NCBI GenBank assembly: GCA_949752795.1
Contig: OX457057.1
Coordinates: 3,400,632 to 3,464,631 of the forward strand
Reading direction: 5' to 3'
DNA: 64,000 nt
From: Hyperoodon ampullatus
Taxonomy: Eukaryota; Chordata; Mammalia; Artiodactyla; Ziphiidae
The notes under the pieces were generated by a model. That model ran no database searches and was not told the DNA's origin. It saw only the letters and a list, made by a program, of their open reading frames with translations. Below are positions 34,451 through 45,525 of the stretch, piece after piece (positions within the stretch are counted from its first letter, which is position 1; every line of letters begins with the position of its first letter). The position numbers and the translations under genes were made by a program.

Positions 34451-34494
34451 TTATGTACATCTCTATTTTCATATGAAAATAGAGATGTACATAA
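34451..34494. repeat. Perfect 44-bp palindrome
   Basis: Two 22-base arms meet with no spacer at 34472/34473 ('ttttcat' | 'atgaaaa') and are exact reverse complements, from 'ttatgtacat' at 34451 to 'atgtacataa' at 34494. Outer flanks 'tattcat' (34441-34447) and 'atgaata' (34498-34504) also pair after a 3-base mismatch, giving a 64-bp imperfect palindrome. It lies in the decayed HAL1/L1 sequence. Confidence 0.97.
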
Positions 34495-34506
34495 CGGATG
34501 AATAAC

Positions 34507-34690
34507 AGTTTCCTTCTGTCCATTTACATTTTATAAAGTTTTTATTGAAGTATAGTTGACTTGCTATGTTACAGCAAAGTGATTCAGTTATATATATCAG
34601 TTTCCTTCTGTCCATTTACATTTTTTAAAGTTTTTATTGAAGTATAGTTGATTCACAATGTTACAGCAAAATGATTCAGTTATATATATA
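34507..34690. repeat. 92-bp tandem duplication
   Basis: Unit 1 (34507-34598) and unit 2 (34599-34690) both read 'agtttccttctgtccattta', then 'agtttttattgaagtatagt', then 'gattcagttatatata', with about ten differences by eye. Each unit holds host sequence plus an antisense L1 3' end. Either the locus was tandemly duplicated after one L1 insertion, or a second L1 used the same target. Confidence 0.9.
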
Positions 34691-34845
34691 AAACTGAACT
34701 ATATTCAGTATACTGCCATAAACCATAATGGAAAAGAATATGAAAAAGAATATATATATATAAATATTCAATATCTCGGGATATTGAATAAAGTTCCCTG
34801 TGCTGTACAGTAGGACCTTGCTGTTTATCTACATTTCTTTTAACA
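34531..34845 (-). mobile_element. Rearranged antisense L1 3' end(s)
   Basis: Antisense L1 3' terminus ('tttttattgaagtatagttg') occurs twice through the tandem duplication. Unit 2 continues into a segment in the opposite orientation (about 34693-34760: 'aaccataatggaaaagaata') and then back to antisense ('gatattgaataaagttccct', 'tgtacagtaggaccttgctg'). The switch point is a hairpin with 11-base arms (34765-34775, 34780-34790) and a 4-base loop. Not explained by one simple insertion. Confidence 0.8.
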
Positions 34846-36020
34846 TGGGTCTGCTACTGATAGATTCTTACAGTTTTTGTCTGTCTAGAAAAGTCTTTAT
34901 ATGCCTTTATTTTGAAAGCATATTTTCACTGGGAATATAATTCTAGCTTGACAACGTTTTTCTTCGGTGCTTTAAGGATGTTTCTCCACTGTTTTCATGC
35001 TTGACTACATTTGACAACAAATATGCTGTCATCTCTATCTTTATCCCTCTGAACCTATGCCTTTTTCCTCTGACTACTTTTAAGACTTTTCTCTTTATCA
35101 CTCGTTCTGAACAACTTGATTATGATATGCCTTAATTTAATTTTTTAAATTAAAGCTTTTTTCTTGAATTTTGCATTTCTCTGAGTTTGTTGGGCTTTTG
35201 GATATGTGGGTTTAGAATTTTCATCAAATTTGGAAGAATTTGATCCATTATTTCTTTAAATATTTTTACAGCCCCTCCCTCTTCCTCCTCTTCCTCCAAG
35301 ACTCCAGTTATACATATATTAGGCTACTTTAAGTTATCCTACAGCTAACAGATGCTCTTTTCTTCTTGATTCTCTTTTCTCTGTGTGTTTCATTTTAGAT
35401 AGTTTCTATTACTGTCTCCACTTTCACTAATTTGTTTTCTTTTGTAACATTTATCTCATCCAGTAAATTTTTCATCCCAGACACTAGTTTTCATCTCTAG
35501 GAATTTGATTTGAATCTTTTTTATGTCTTCAATATCTTTACTTAACTTTTGGGGCACAGAATGGAGTTCTAATAATTGTTTTATTGTCATCTGTTAATTG
35601 TATAATCTGTATCAGTTCTGGGTCAATGTCAATTGATTGTGTTTCCTCCTCATGTGTCATATTTTCTGCTTTTTGCATGCCTGCTAATTTATGATTGGAT
35701 TTTAGACATTGTAAATTTTATCCTTTGGGGTGATGGATATTTACTCAGAAACAGTGCAATCCTTTATAGTGTTGCTTGTAAGATTTGTTAGGTTAGATCA
35801 GAGCAGCATTTAGTCTAGGGCTAATTGGTTTCCACTGCTACAGAAAGACTCTTCTGAATGATTTACCCAGTGTCTTTTGAATAATGAGGTTTTCCAAGCT
35901 GACTGGTGGTAGGAGGCACTATTCCTGGCCCAGTGTGTGTGCTGGACACATTTGTCATTCTTTGATAATTCCCTAAATATCTCTCAAGCACAGCCAGGGT
36001 GGCCTAATTGATAGTAAATG

Positions 36021-37667
36021 AGACTGTCCATTAAGTGTCCACTTCCAGTGTGGAGGGAGACTTCCTGGGGCCTTCTCAGCCCCCACACCATGAGCCCCTT
36101 TTTAGTTCTCTGGAAGCTTGACTGGACTCTGTTAGTTCTTGGTTTCTAAAGCTTTGAGAACCCACTTGAGTCAGATGAAGCAAAGAGGTAGACTGTCCAT
36201 TATGTGAGATAAGTGTTTCTCCATTTGTCCCAATTACATGATACAGAAAACAAGCTCTCTGAATAACATGCAAATTCTCAGGGAAAGACACACATATATT
36301 AACCACCCTGGAAAAAACCAGACTTCTCTTGTGTCCTTCATGGACTATAGAGGTCAGCATCCTAAGAGTTCCACAGATGAACCAGCCTCCAGGATCCAAA
36401 GTGGAGTTGAGACCTGACTTAAAGGGACATGACAGGAAAGGTAATACTCAATTACCTGGTACCTGAGCAATGCCTCAGGGCACCTGAGACATCTAAAATC
36501 CCCCTGGATCCCTTGTGGAGTCAAAAGTACCTTTATATTAGAATAACATTTAGCTACATACTGTTCTGCCCTCTCAAGATGCTTGAGACAATTTCATTTG
36601 GTTAATGGAAACATAGAAGCCCTTGTCATTTTAACAACAGAACGCTCACTTCTTTGAGGCTTGATATAGGGACGATTTGCTGGTCATCTTCCTGGAGGAC
36701 ATATTCATCTATTTCTTTATTCAACAAAAATTTATCAAGCACTGTTAGAGTTCTAGATCTTTTGCCAGGCCAGTATTAAAATAAAAACACAATCTTTGCT
36801 TTGCAAATAATCCCCTCTTGCTCAGAGGGGCATCCTTATATGAGGAAGAGATTAAGGGAAATCTTGGGTGCAGGCTGAAGGAATATGTAGGGTCATTTAT
36901 TAATTCAACAAAAACTGAACATATGCATATGGAAGGCACTGGTCTCTGTTGCCAAATGGGTGGCTTCTGGTCATTCCTTGAACTTTATTCCCGTGATTCT
37001 AGTGTATTCTGTCCTTCTCCCAGTAGTTGGCAACCCTTTTTAGTTCTTGGGTTTGCTGTCCTCACAATGCACCCGATGGAGCCAATTTGACAAGGATTTC
37101 TCACTGAAATGGGTGCACAGACACAGCACTGACAGCAAGACTGCATGAAGACTACAGCTACAAAATGAAAATGGCAGGACTGAAGTCCTAGTCCGCTTTG
37201 TATGAAATATTCCAATTTACCCCATTTACAGTCTCTCACAGGACAGGCTGGACCAGAATATTAAATGCCTACCAATATTGGAATACTTGCTCCTAATCAA
37301 GTTAGGTAACAAATGAAGAGAATTGGAAATATTAGTATAGTTGGCTGTTTATCACCAAGAGTGAATTACTGAGCAAGAATGAACTTGTGCTACCCACTAA
37401 TTGTCAATGTGGCCTCTCTGATTGTTTCAATTTTAGGAAATGATGACGGCTAATTCAATTGATGGATTTTTCTGATTTAATTGACCTCAGGGTTCTTTTT
37501 TCCTATTTTTAAAACAATGAATCAATTGTCTACTATGTTCTCAGAGAGTAGGAGTAACACCCATGCACTGAGCCCCTAAGGAGCTTATAACCAAGTGGTT
37601 AAAATGTCAACAAGCTAAAATCAAACTGCAAATTGTTCTTTCATTCGTAAAATATTTGTTAAATATA
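36021..37667. other. Mostly unassigned; scattered MIR/L2-like scraps
   Basis: No supported gene. 36715-36765 ('tttattcaacaaaaatttat') and 36895-36950 ('ttattaattcaacaaaaact') look like starts of old L2/MIR-type fragments, and 37545-37620 ('aaggagcttataaccaagtg') like another, all too decayed for firm calls. Remaining sequence is unique-looking. Confidence 0.4.
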
Positions 37668-37852
37668 TTTTTAACATATTTATTGGAATATAATTGCTTT
37701 AGAATGGTGTGTTAGTTTCTACTTTATAACAAAGTAAATCAGCTATACATATACATATATTCCCAAATCTCCTCCCTCTTGCGTCTCCCTCCCATCGTCC
37801 CTATCCCACCCCTCTAGGTGGTCACAAAACACCGAGCTGATCTCCTGGTGCT
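37668..37852 (-). mobile_element. L1 3' end, antisense
   Basis: 'tttattggaatataattgct', 'agaatggtgtgttagtttct', 'actttataacaaagtaaatc', then 'tcttgcgtctccctcccatc', 'ccacccctctaggtggtcac' and 'aaacaccgagctgatctcct' follow the antisense L1 3' UTR. Target duplication not found. Confidence 0.85.
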
Positions 37853-38306
37853 ATCATTCTACAGAGTGCTATGAGAATTCTGAAGAGTCCATCCAAGTGA
37901 AATGCCTGAAGCATAGAAGGTGCACAATAAATATTTATTATATGAATGAATGAGTGAGTGGATATATTTGGGATCGGAAGAGACTTTCATTTAGAAAGGA
38001 CATTTGCTGTGAGGAGAGGTGTTTTCAAGAGAAAAGGCATGGAGTTGGAAAAGCAAAGGCTAAATTTGAGGAAGAGTAAGATGTACATTTTACCTGGAGC
38101 ATGGGTATGTGCAGGAAGATGTGGAAATAAGTCTGGGTTAAAAGGCAGGGACATCTCGTAGCAGGCCATGGTCTCTGGCTGAGGAACTTAGACTCCTTCT
38201 TTAAGCAAAGGGAAACCATCAACAACTTGATGAATGTGACCAGCCAAGGCAGCACCGTGAGAGGCTTTGCTTCTCTTCAACATGTTTGTGGATACCAGAG
38301 CCATTA
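37853..38306. other. Mostly unassigned; MIR/L2-like end
   Basis: 37895-37965 ('catagaaggtgcacaataaa', then 'tatttattatatgaatgaat') resembles the antisense 3' end of MIR or L2. The rest is unassigned. Confidence 0.45.
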
Positions 38307-38311
38307 GTCCA

Positions 38312-38349
38312 TGTATTACCCAGGGTTCTCCAGACAAACAGAACCAACA

Positions 38350-38398
<49 letters not shown>

Positions 38399-38826
38399 CA
38401 CACACACATACATGATGAGATTTATTATAAGGAATTGGCTTATGCAATTATGGAAACTGAAAAGTCTTACCATCTGCCCTCTGCAAGCTGGAGACCCAGG
38501 AGAACTGGTGGTATAACTCCAGTCCAGTTCCAAAGGCTGAGAACCAGAAGTGTCCAGGACAGGAGAAGATCCAACACCCAACTCACGCAATCAGGCAGGA
38601 GGAAGTGGATTCTTTCTTTCTCTCTGTTTTTCTTCTATTTATGTTTTCAACACTTTTGATAACGCCCACCCGCATGGGGGAGGACAAAGACCTTTACTGA
38701 GCCCACCGACTCAAATGCTAATTTCATTTGGAAACACCCTCTCAGACACACTCAGAAATAATATTCAGCCAAATATCTGGACACCCTGTGATCCAGTCAA
38801 GTTGGTACATAAAATTAGTCATCACA
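38312..38826 (-). mobile_element. MLT1 (MaLR) solo LTR, antisense
   Basis: Antisense MLT1 LTR from TG to CA: 'tgtattacccagggttctcc', 'gagatttattataaggaatt', 'ctctgcaagctggagaccca', 'ggaaacaccctctcagacac', 'ttcagccaaatatctggaca' and 'gttggtacataaaattagtc'. The 5-bp flanks gtcca (38307-38311) and gttca (38827-38831) fit an ERVL-type target duplication with one mismatch. A TA microsatellite grew inside it. No internal region, so a solo LTR. Confidence 0.88.
38352..38414. repeat. (TA)n-(CA)n microsatellite inside LTR
   Basis: About 40 bp of uninterrupted TA followed by 'cacatacacacacacatac'. It occupies the naturally TA-rich 'ggatatatata' position of MLT1 LTRs, so it probably expanded from that seed. 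Confidence 0.95.
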
Positions 38827-38831
38827 GTTCA

Positions 38832-40514
38832 TTTAGAGAAAATCAACTAATTTCACAAAGCAGCTTTGCTCTCTGGAATTGAGGGTTTTATCTATGAAAT
38901 AACCTGATGTTCCCCAAAATGGAGCCAACTCACTGCAGCCTTGATCCCACCTAATGCACACGAGGTGGAAACCACTGCTTATTCCATCTGACTTTAGGGG
39001 AAATCAGCTTAAGTAGCTGTGAGATCCTATAGTAGAAGACCCGTGTCTAATAAAGCCCGTGTCTAATTCAGAAGGAAACTATTGGCCTTTATTCAGCCAA
39101 AACCCAATTCTGCAAATAACACATTCCTCTCCACAGTGCCAACTGCTCATCACTGGCGAGGAAAATCACTTTAACCAAAATAACCTGGTCTAGACCATTC
39201 TGATATGAGGTGAGATAAACAGCCAACACATTGACTCAATAAGGAAGTGACCAGCTATGCCCAAGGGATTCTGGACAGTTACGAGGGCATTTATGGTGCC
39301 TCCTGTTCCCATTATAAAGTCAATTTTATCTTCCTCCAGTAACTTTTACCATTCTCTCTACTATGCCTATTGCCTTTATAGATCATGTTTTTATTATTAT
39401 AGATTGATCTTTACAAGGCTACTCCAGTGTGGCTGAGGACACTGTATTTTCTGGATTTTTTTTTCTCTCTGAGCCATCAATAACTCCCCCAGAGAAAATG
39501 CTGGAAAAGGAATGAGCCATTTGTCATTTAGTAATCATGTGGAGGTAAGATCGTTCTCAGGCAGCTGGTAAAATCTGCAGCAGCAATAAAGATGATTTGA
39601 GGTTCTAACTGCTGTGCTGGTTAAATAACATTGGATGGCGACCACAGGAATTGGCCACCAGAGCCAGGAGAGAGGATGCATCTCAGATGCTGTTGATTTC
39701 CCAGGTGTGGAGAGGAACAGTATAATATTGGAGCCTGTAGACTCATCCAGCTGGAAAACCATGGATGGTTGCTGATGAAGGTCAAAGACAGTTTTCTGTG
39801 GCTCTGAGGTCCCCAGGTCAATGGGAGTACAGAGGGACTTAGAAGTAGCAATTTCCTTAGAAGTGGAATGAGACTGAGGACTTACCCTGCAGCTGCATTT
39901 GCATGGCAAGCACCCTGTTTTTATTCAGAGTGCGTGTTTATTTGGGGTGTCCTTGAGGGACTGATGAGGATTACAAAAGGGCTGGCCAAAGTTTGATGCT
40001 ATCAAGGCCCATCTCCAGCCTTGGTCTCTGACTCTCTTGTTCCAGGGATCTCCACTAAAATAACCCCTTAATCTTGAATTGGTCTCATCCCCTGCCCCCA
40101 CCCCTTCCAGGTTGGATTCCATGATGCATCATTATAAGCCTCCCTTGCAAATAACTTCAACTTCCTTAGCCTTCCTCACTTGATTCTTGGAATAAACTCC
40201 TACTTTGTACCCAAGAGGGAAAAATACACTGGAGGTTTAAAAAAAGAAAAAAGACCAGTTGACTGGCTCATTTTAAACCCGTGATAGGAAACGTCAGCTG
40301 GAGTCTTGGGTTGGGTCTCAGGTAAGTCTAATTGCTCATCTAGCTTCTGACACGACTGTCTCCTCCCCTTGCTTCTCTTCTTCAGCCACATCTTCACTGC
40401 TCTGATGACCTCCCCTCGCAGAAGCCTCCAGACAGCAACTCCTGCATATTTCTTAGCCAAATTTAAACCCCACAACACACACCTCCTTCTTCTTTTTACA
40501 AAGTAAGATGTACC
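38832..40514. other. Unassigned sequence, no gene seen
   Basis: About 1.7 kb without a recognised repeat. Frames of 65-124 codons on the minus strand carry no recognisable motif. Confidence 0.4.
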
Positions 40515-40525
40515 CCTCCACTTTT

Positions 40526-41083
40526 CTTTAAATTGAAATGTAGTTGATTTACAATGTTGTGTTAGTTTCAGGTGTACAGCAAAGTGATTCAGAGATAGAG
40601 GATAGATAGATAGATGGATAGATAGATAGATGATAGACAGATAGATAGAGAGATTCTGTTATATATATATATATATATATATATATTTCTTCAGATTCTT
40701 TTCCATTATAGGTTATTACAAGATATTGAATATAGTTCCCTGTGCTATACAGTAGGATATTGCTGTTTATCTAATCTATATATAGTACTGTGTATATTTT
40801 AATCCCAAACTCCTAATTTATCCCTGCCCCCCTTTTCCCTTTGGTGACCAAAAATTTGTTTTCTATGTCTATGAGTCTATTTCTGTTTTGTAAATAAGTT
40901 CATTTGTATCATTTTTTTAGATTTCACATATAAGTGATATCATATGATATGTGTCTTTGTCTGACTTACTTCACTTAGCATGATCATCTCTGGGTCCGTT
41001 CATGTTGCTGCAGATGACATGATTTCATTCTTTTTTATGGCTCAGTAATATTCCTCTGTATATATACAGCACACCTTCTTTAT
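40526..41083 (-). mobile_element. L1 3' fragment, antisense, with target duplication
   Basis: Antisense L1: 'aattgaaatgtagttgattt', then 'ttcaggtgtacagcaaagtg', 'gatattgaatatagttccct', 'gtgctatacagtaggatatt', 'atgtctatgagtctatttct', 'gacttacttcacttagcatg' and 'catgttgctgcagatgacat'. Target duplication 'cctccactttt' at 40515-40525 and 41084-41094. Two microsatellites grew inside: (GATA)n at about 40593-40650 and (TA)n at about 40662-40686. Non-coding. Confidence 0.93.
40593..40686. repeat. (GATA)n and (TA)n microsatellites within L1
   Basis: Imperfect GATA tetranucleotides ('agatagatagatggatag') to about 40650, then a spacer 'agattctgtta' and about 25 bp of TA. Both interrupt otherwise ordinary L1 sequence. 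Confidence 0.93.
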
Positions 41084-41094
41084 CCTCCACTTTT

Positions 41095-41589
41095 TAAGGA
41101 CTTCACTCCTTAGGGTATTCCCTCTGTGCTACATCAGTAATCTCTCTCTATTTGATCATTTATCCATTAGCATAGAATAAGCTCTAGTAAGCTTCTTAAA
41201 AAATAAAGAATGTTTGTTCCATAGCCTTCTCAGACATCTGTATGGAGTGGTGTCTATATGTTTTCTCTCCTACCTCTCACCATGCAGTCTCTCCCCCAGA
41301 CCCTCTCATCTGGTTTCTATCCCAGGATCTCTCCCATAAGACTCCTATTAAAGTTACAAAACACAAAGTGAACATTTCTCTTTCCCCTGCCATGTCCCCT
41401 CAGCAGAGTACAACCCAGGTGCCCCTTCCTTCTTTCTCTATGTACTGCCTCTCAGCCTGCAAACACCGCTGTCTTTGTTTTCCTCTTACTATTCTGGTTT
41501 CCCTTTTGCTGTCATTGTCATGGGCTCCTCCTACTCTGATTTCTAAGTGGTGGCCCCTTCCGAGGTCTGTTCTTTTCTTCTTTATCTTT
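41095..41589. other. Unassigned pyrimidine-rich sequence
   Basis: No firm call. It may be the upstream continuation of the L2 that follows, since it has the same C/T-rich character, but no motif is decisive. A 120-codon plus-strand frame lacks recognisable features. Confidence 0.4.
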
Positions 41590-42640
41590 GCATCCCCCCA
41601 GTGATCTCATCTTGTGGCCTTAAATAGCATCCCTACAATAACCCCCTATTTTTATCCCCACCAAAGAACCCTCTCCCCTGGGTTGCTCCAGATGCATATC
41701 TCAACATTGCTGTCTCTTGGGAATTTCACATTCAAGGCTGAGATCTCGATCCTCACTCACCCTCTCACTGCACCTCCCACACCCCATCTTTTCCATTGTA
41801 ATAAGCAACAAAACCATGTGCCAAATTCTCAAGCCAGAAGCTCAGAATCATCCTAAACTTTGCCCTCTTCCTCCCAATGCACCCCAACCCAACCCTCCAA
41901 CAAATTTCAGCAATTCTACCTCCCAATAATGCTCTAATCCACATCACCTTCCCCACGACCATCACCTTAGTCCAAGCCACCTCCATCACTCACCCAGGCC
42001 CCTGAAAAAGCTTTCTCAGACTTCTCTCTGCCTCCACATTTGCCCTTCAAACTTAGGTCCCACCTAAAAGCCCCAGTAAACACTTTAACATAAAAATGGA
42101 TCTTTATTCCTCTGCTGAAATCCTGCAGTGGCACCCCACTGCACTTCAAACAAAATGCAAACTTCTCCCATGACCTACAAGGTCATGGTTGGCTCATGTC
42201 TCCTGTCCAGCTCCATCCTTGGTCACACTTCCTCTTGCCCACTGTGATCCTGTGGCACTGGACTCACCAATTCAAGGGGTGCACACATTTCTTTCCCACC
42301 TCACGGGAGCCCTTCTGCCTAGAGTCCTTTCTCTTTAGTTCCCCATGTGTGGCCTCTTGCACTGACTCTCTGCTCTCAGCCATTTCCTCAGGACTGTGCT
42401 ATCTAAGTGGTCTCCTTCTTGTATGTTTTTAATCACTGCACCCTGTTTTCATTTTCCTTTAGAGTCCTACCCAATTTGTAGCTCTACATTTAATTATGTG
42501 ATTTTTGTTTATTGTCTGACCCTCCCGCTCAACAGAAAGCACCATAAGGGGAAAGACAACGTCTGCTCATTGGCCTTTGCACCTCCAGCCCTTGGTTCCG
42601 GGTCAGCACCAAGTGTGTGGTCCGGGGATGTTGGGTGAAT
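41590..42640 (+). mobile_element. L2 LINE fragment, sense
   Basis: Sense L2 layout: 'gaaatcctgcagtggcaccc', then 'cacttcaaacaaaatgcaaa', 'catgacctacaaggtcatgg', 'tcctcttgcccactgtgatc', 'aaagcaccataaggggaaag', 'gcctttgcacctccagccct' and 'gttgggtgaatgagtctgac'. Left boundary uncertain; coding capacity is lost. Confidence 0.6.
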
Positions 42641-42719
42641 GAGTCTGACTCTCTATTTCTTCCATCCGTCCAAGCTGTGCTCTCCTCTAACTGTTCCTGT
42701 GCTTTATTTGGTGACTCCC

Positions 42720-43060
42720 TGACTTCACGCCTTGGATCCCATGGTTTCTTCTGTCCAGAACACCCTCCTGAAATCCCCCAAATGCTCAAATGACATTCTA
42801 TTTGAGGCTCAGTCGGAAAGCCATCTCCTCCAAGAGGTGTTCTTATATTCTCACAGTCACATTAATCAGTTTCTCTGTGTTCTCCTAGTTAAGCTCTCTA
42901 ATTGGACATCCCTTGTGTTGGGGTCACCTACAGCACATTGTGAGCTGAGGTAAGTGGGGGGCCATCTCCCCTAAGGGACCAAGGCTCCCACAGACAGGGA
43001 CCAGGTCCTGCTTTCTTCTGTACCATGCGCTCCTTTGCTCTATTAATGACTCAAAGTTCT
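42720..43060 (+). mobile_element. Second L2 LINE fragment, sense
   Basis: 'gaacaccctcctgaaatccc', 'gaaagccatctcctccaaga', 'tcacattaatcagtttctct', 'agcacattgtgagctgaggt', 'ccacagacagggaccaggtc' repeats L2 3'-end landmarks already seen in the preceding fragment. This is therefore a separate copy rather than a continuation. Confidence 0.55.
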
Positions 43061-43368
43061 GTTGAGAGAAACTCTTATTCCCTGCTTCTCATTCCTGTTA
43101 GTAGAACATGACAGAACAGAGAATATTTCAAATGAGATAACCTCTGTGGTCTCCCAGATAAACATTTCATCTTATCTACTTCAACTAAATTAATATTGGG
43201 TCATAAAATGTTCTGTATCTTACCTTGCATCGTACATGTTATTCCACATTTACAAAGGTCCCAAGGGCAGACAGACGGGGCACAGGAGTTGCAACCTTGA
43301 GAGTCCCTTATTGAATGTTAGACTAGCATCTTCCCTGCTTATTTATTCTATCAATAAGCCAGGCACTG

Positions 43369-43580
43369 GGGCTTCCCTGGTGGCGCAGTGGTTGAGAGTC
43401 CACCTGCTGATTCAGGGGACACGGGTTCATGCCCTGGTCCTGGAAGATCCCACATGCCGTGGAGCAGCTGGGCCCATGAGCCATGGCCGCTGAGTCTGCA
43501 CGTCCGGAGCCTGTGTTCCACAGAGGGAGAGGCCACAACAGTGAGAGGCCCGCGTACCCCCGCCCCCCCCCCCAAAAAAA
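43369..43580 (+). mobile_element. CHR SINE (cetacean type) with C-rich tail
   Basis: Full-length: head 'gggcttccctggtggcgcag', B-box-like 'gggttcatgccc', body to 'gcccgcgtac', then an unusual 'cccccgc' plus C11 run before the A tail. Near-matching flanks 'aagccaggcactg' (43356-43368) and 'aaggcagccactg' (43580-43592) are a probable target duplication (11/13). Confidence 0.93.
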
Positions 43581-43592
43581 AGGCAGCCACTG

Positions 43593-45163
43593 AGCTGAAC
43601 AAATATGAGCAAGACATCTTGTTATGCTTAAATTAAATCCTGAAGGGCTTAGTCTAGCAAAGCATCCAAGTAAGATGCCAGAGCTTACAGGCAGGTGCTC
43701 TTCCATTTGGAAAAGACCCACCTATGCCCAGGTGCATCAATGCCTGTGCCTTCAGGGATGCTGTGAGCAGACAGTGTGATGGTAATACCAGAAATATTTC
43801 ACCTTCCACCCTCTATCCTCTGTGTTAGATTAAATGTTAGGAACATGTATTTTTAAATTGACCAATCAGGCTATTCCTCTTCAAATGGCAATCTTTAGGG
43901 AACAATGAGGCCATGGAGACAGAGTTAAAGACTAACCACTCAGGAATTCTGGGTTCAAATCTCATCACTTCTAGGGTAGCCTTGGGAGAAACATTTTATC
44001 ACTGTGGTGACCCAATTTTGACACCCAAAGTAAAATAAGGGAATGACCTGTTCTATCAGTACAGGTCAAGGTGACAGGGTTTGAGCCTTTATATCACCAA
44101 AATGACTAAAAATTTGTTTGGATTTATTCAAATAATGTGTCAACTTATTTCTTATTCTTTTCAACACTGTGCAAAGCCATAGTCGGAGGCTTGGGGAAAA
44201 ATAAGGTTAAATCTAATTTGGGAAAGAATATGTATGTATGCATATATGTATGTATGCATATGTATCTATATATCTATATATTTTATTCTGCAATATACTT
44301 CCAGGCACATACAAATATTTATTTTCAACGTAAGTGAAATCCAAAACTGCAGAAACCCATTAATCCCCTTTGATTGCTCATAGGATCCACATCTGCGACT
44401 GACCCACTAGCCCACGGCTTGCTGTCATTCATTGTCAATACACAGGATGGAAGATGTTGTGCATTGTTAACTTGACCTTGAATGCAAGCTCACCAGGGAT
44501 ACGGAGGGCAGGCTGCGGCCGTTTGCGGCTGGGGTGGTCACGTTGCCATAGTGTCAGTGAGCACATCTGTTTCCAGCTGAGCTGCTTTTGTTTAAGCTTC
44601 AAGCCTTTCCTTTCTCCTGTTTGAAAACAGTTACCAGGAGGCAAAATGATTCAAAGTGACATCTGGGTCCCTCTTGGCATGTGCATGGTAATTCCCTTCC
44701 TTCCATCCTGTAATTAAGTCAATTAGATTCCTAAGTCTTCTCTGAGGGGATTTCCAGAAATCCTTCCTCCAGATATACACCACTCACCAGATAGCATCAG
44801 TTCCCTCAAAGCACCACCTCCTCATGCCGCCTTCTCTCTACTTCCGTCATAGAGCAAGGCCTAAAACTAAGCACAGCAATTGAAATTTCCTCCAAATACG
44901 GACCAGTCGGGCAAAGAAGAGAAACCAAATGCACACTGTCAGGACCCAGCTCTGGACAGGATTCCCCAGCCTGTCTATGGCTGATGGTCTCTCCAGTTCT
45001 GGTCAATCTAGGAAGGCTGTTTCCTGAATGATCTTTATTAACTGAAATATTGACAGATTTAACATAATGCTTTAGACGTGCATCAGAGTTTTGGGTTTTA
45101 TATCATCCAAATATCAGGGAATTAGAGGGTTTAGTGGATGTACTTCTTGGCACATACACATAC
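43593..45163. other. Unassigned, with MIR fragment and TATG repeat
   Basis: No supported gene. About 43885-44050 carries antisense MIR motifs ('attctgggttcaaatctcat', 'gtaaaataagggaatgacct'). 44229-44283 is an imperfect (TATG)n/(TATC)n tract. The rest is unique-looking. Confidence 0.45.
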
Positions 45164-45525
45164 TGTCTTAATCAATTCATCTTGCTGTAACAAAAATGCT
45201 ATAACCTAAGTAGCTTAAACAACAAACATTTGTTGCCTGCAATTCTGGAGGCTGGGGGTCCAAGATCAAGACACATGATGAGGCCTGGTTTCCTGCCTTA
45301 TAGATGGCTGTCTTCTCCCGTGTCCTCGTGTGGGGGAAGTGGTGAAGGAGCTCGCTGGGGTCTCTTTTATGAGGGCACTAATCCCATCCACGAGGGCTCC
45401 ACCCTCATGATCTTATCACCTCCCAAAGGTGACACCTCCTAACATCATCACGTTGGGGGTTAGGATCTCAACATATGGATTTGGCTGGGGTGGGGGGCTG
45501 TGACACAAACATTCAATCCATAACA
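45164..45525 (-). mobile_element. MLT1-type MaLR LTR, near complete, antisense
   Basis: 'tgtcttaatcaattcatctt', 'aaacaacaaacatttgttgc', 'caattctggaggctgggggt', 'tcttctcccgtgtcctcgtg', 'agggcactaatcccatccac', 'ctccaccctcatgatcttat', 'acgttgggggttaggatctc' and 'acattcaatccataaca' form almost the full antisense LTR from TG to CA. No clear 5-bp duplication. No internal region seen. Confidence 0.85.

Larger units (their letters stand above)
33621..36020 (-). mobile_element. HAL1/old L1 element, antisense, with nested insertions
   Basis: Antisense of an old L1-type element in HAL1-like arrangement: noncoding 3' part ('gttgagtcttgcttgttaat', 'tatagtataagaactttaaa'), then ORF1-derived sequence at about 34870-35700 ('gggaatataattctagcttg', 'tcaaatttggaagaatttga', 'ttatttctttaaatattttt', 'tccaagactccagttataca'). 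The ORF1 homologue is broken by stops in every frame. A CHR-1 SINE (33779-33980) and L1 tails (34530-34850) are inserted. HAL1 versus full L1 is not resolved. Confidence 0.65.

Noticed and set aside
34507..34690. Direct repeats as a CRISPR-like array
   Set aside because: Only two 92-bp units without spacers, in a mammalian L1 context; it is a tandem duplication.
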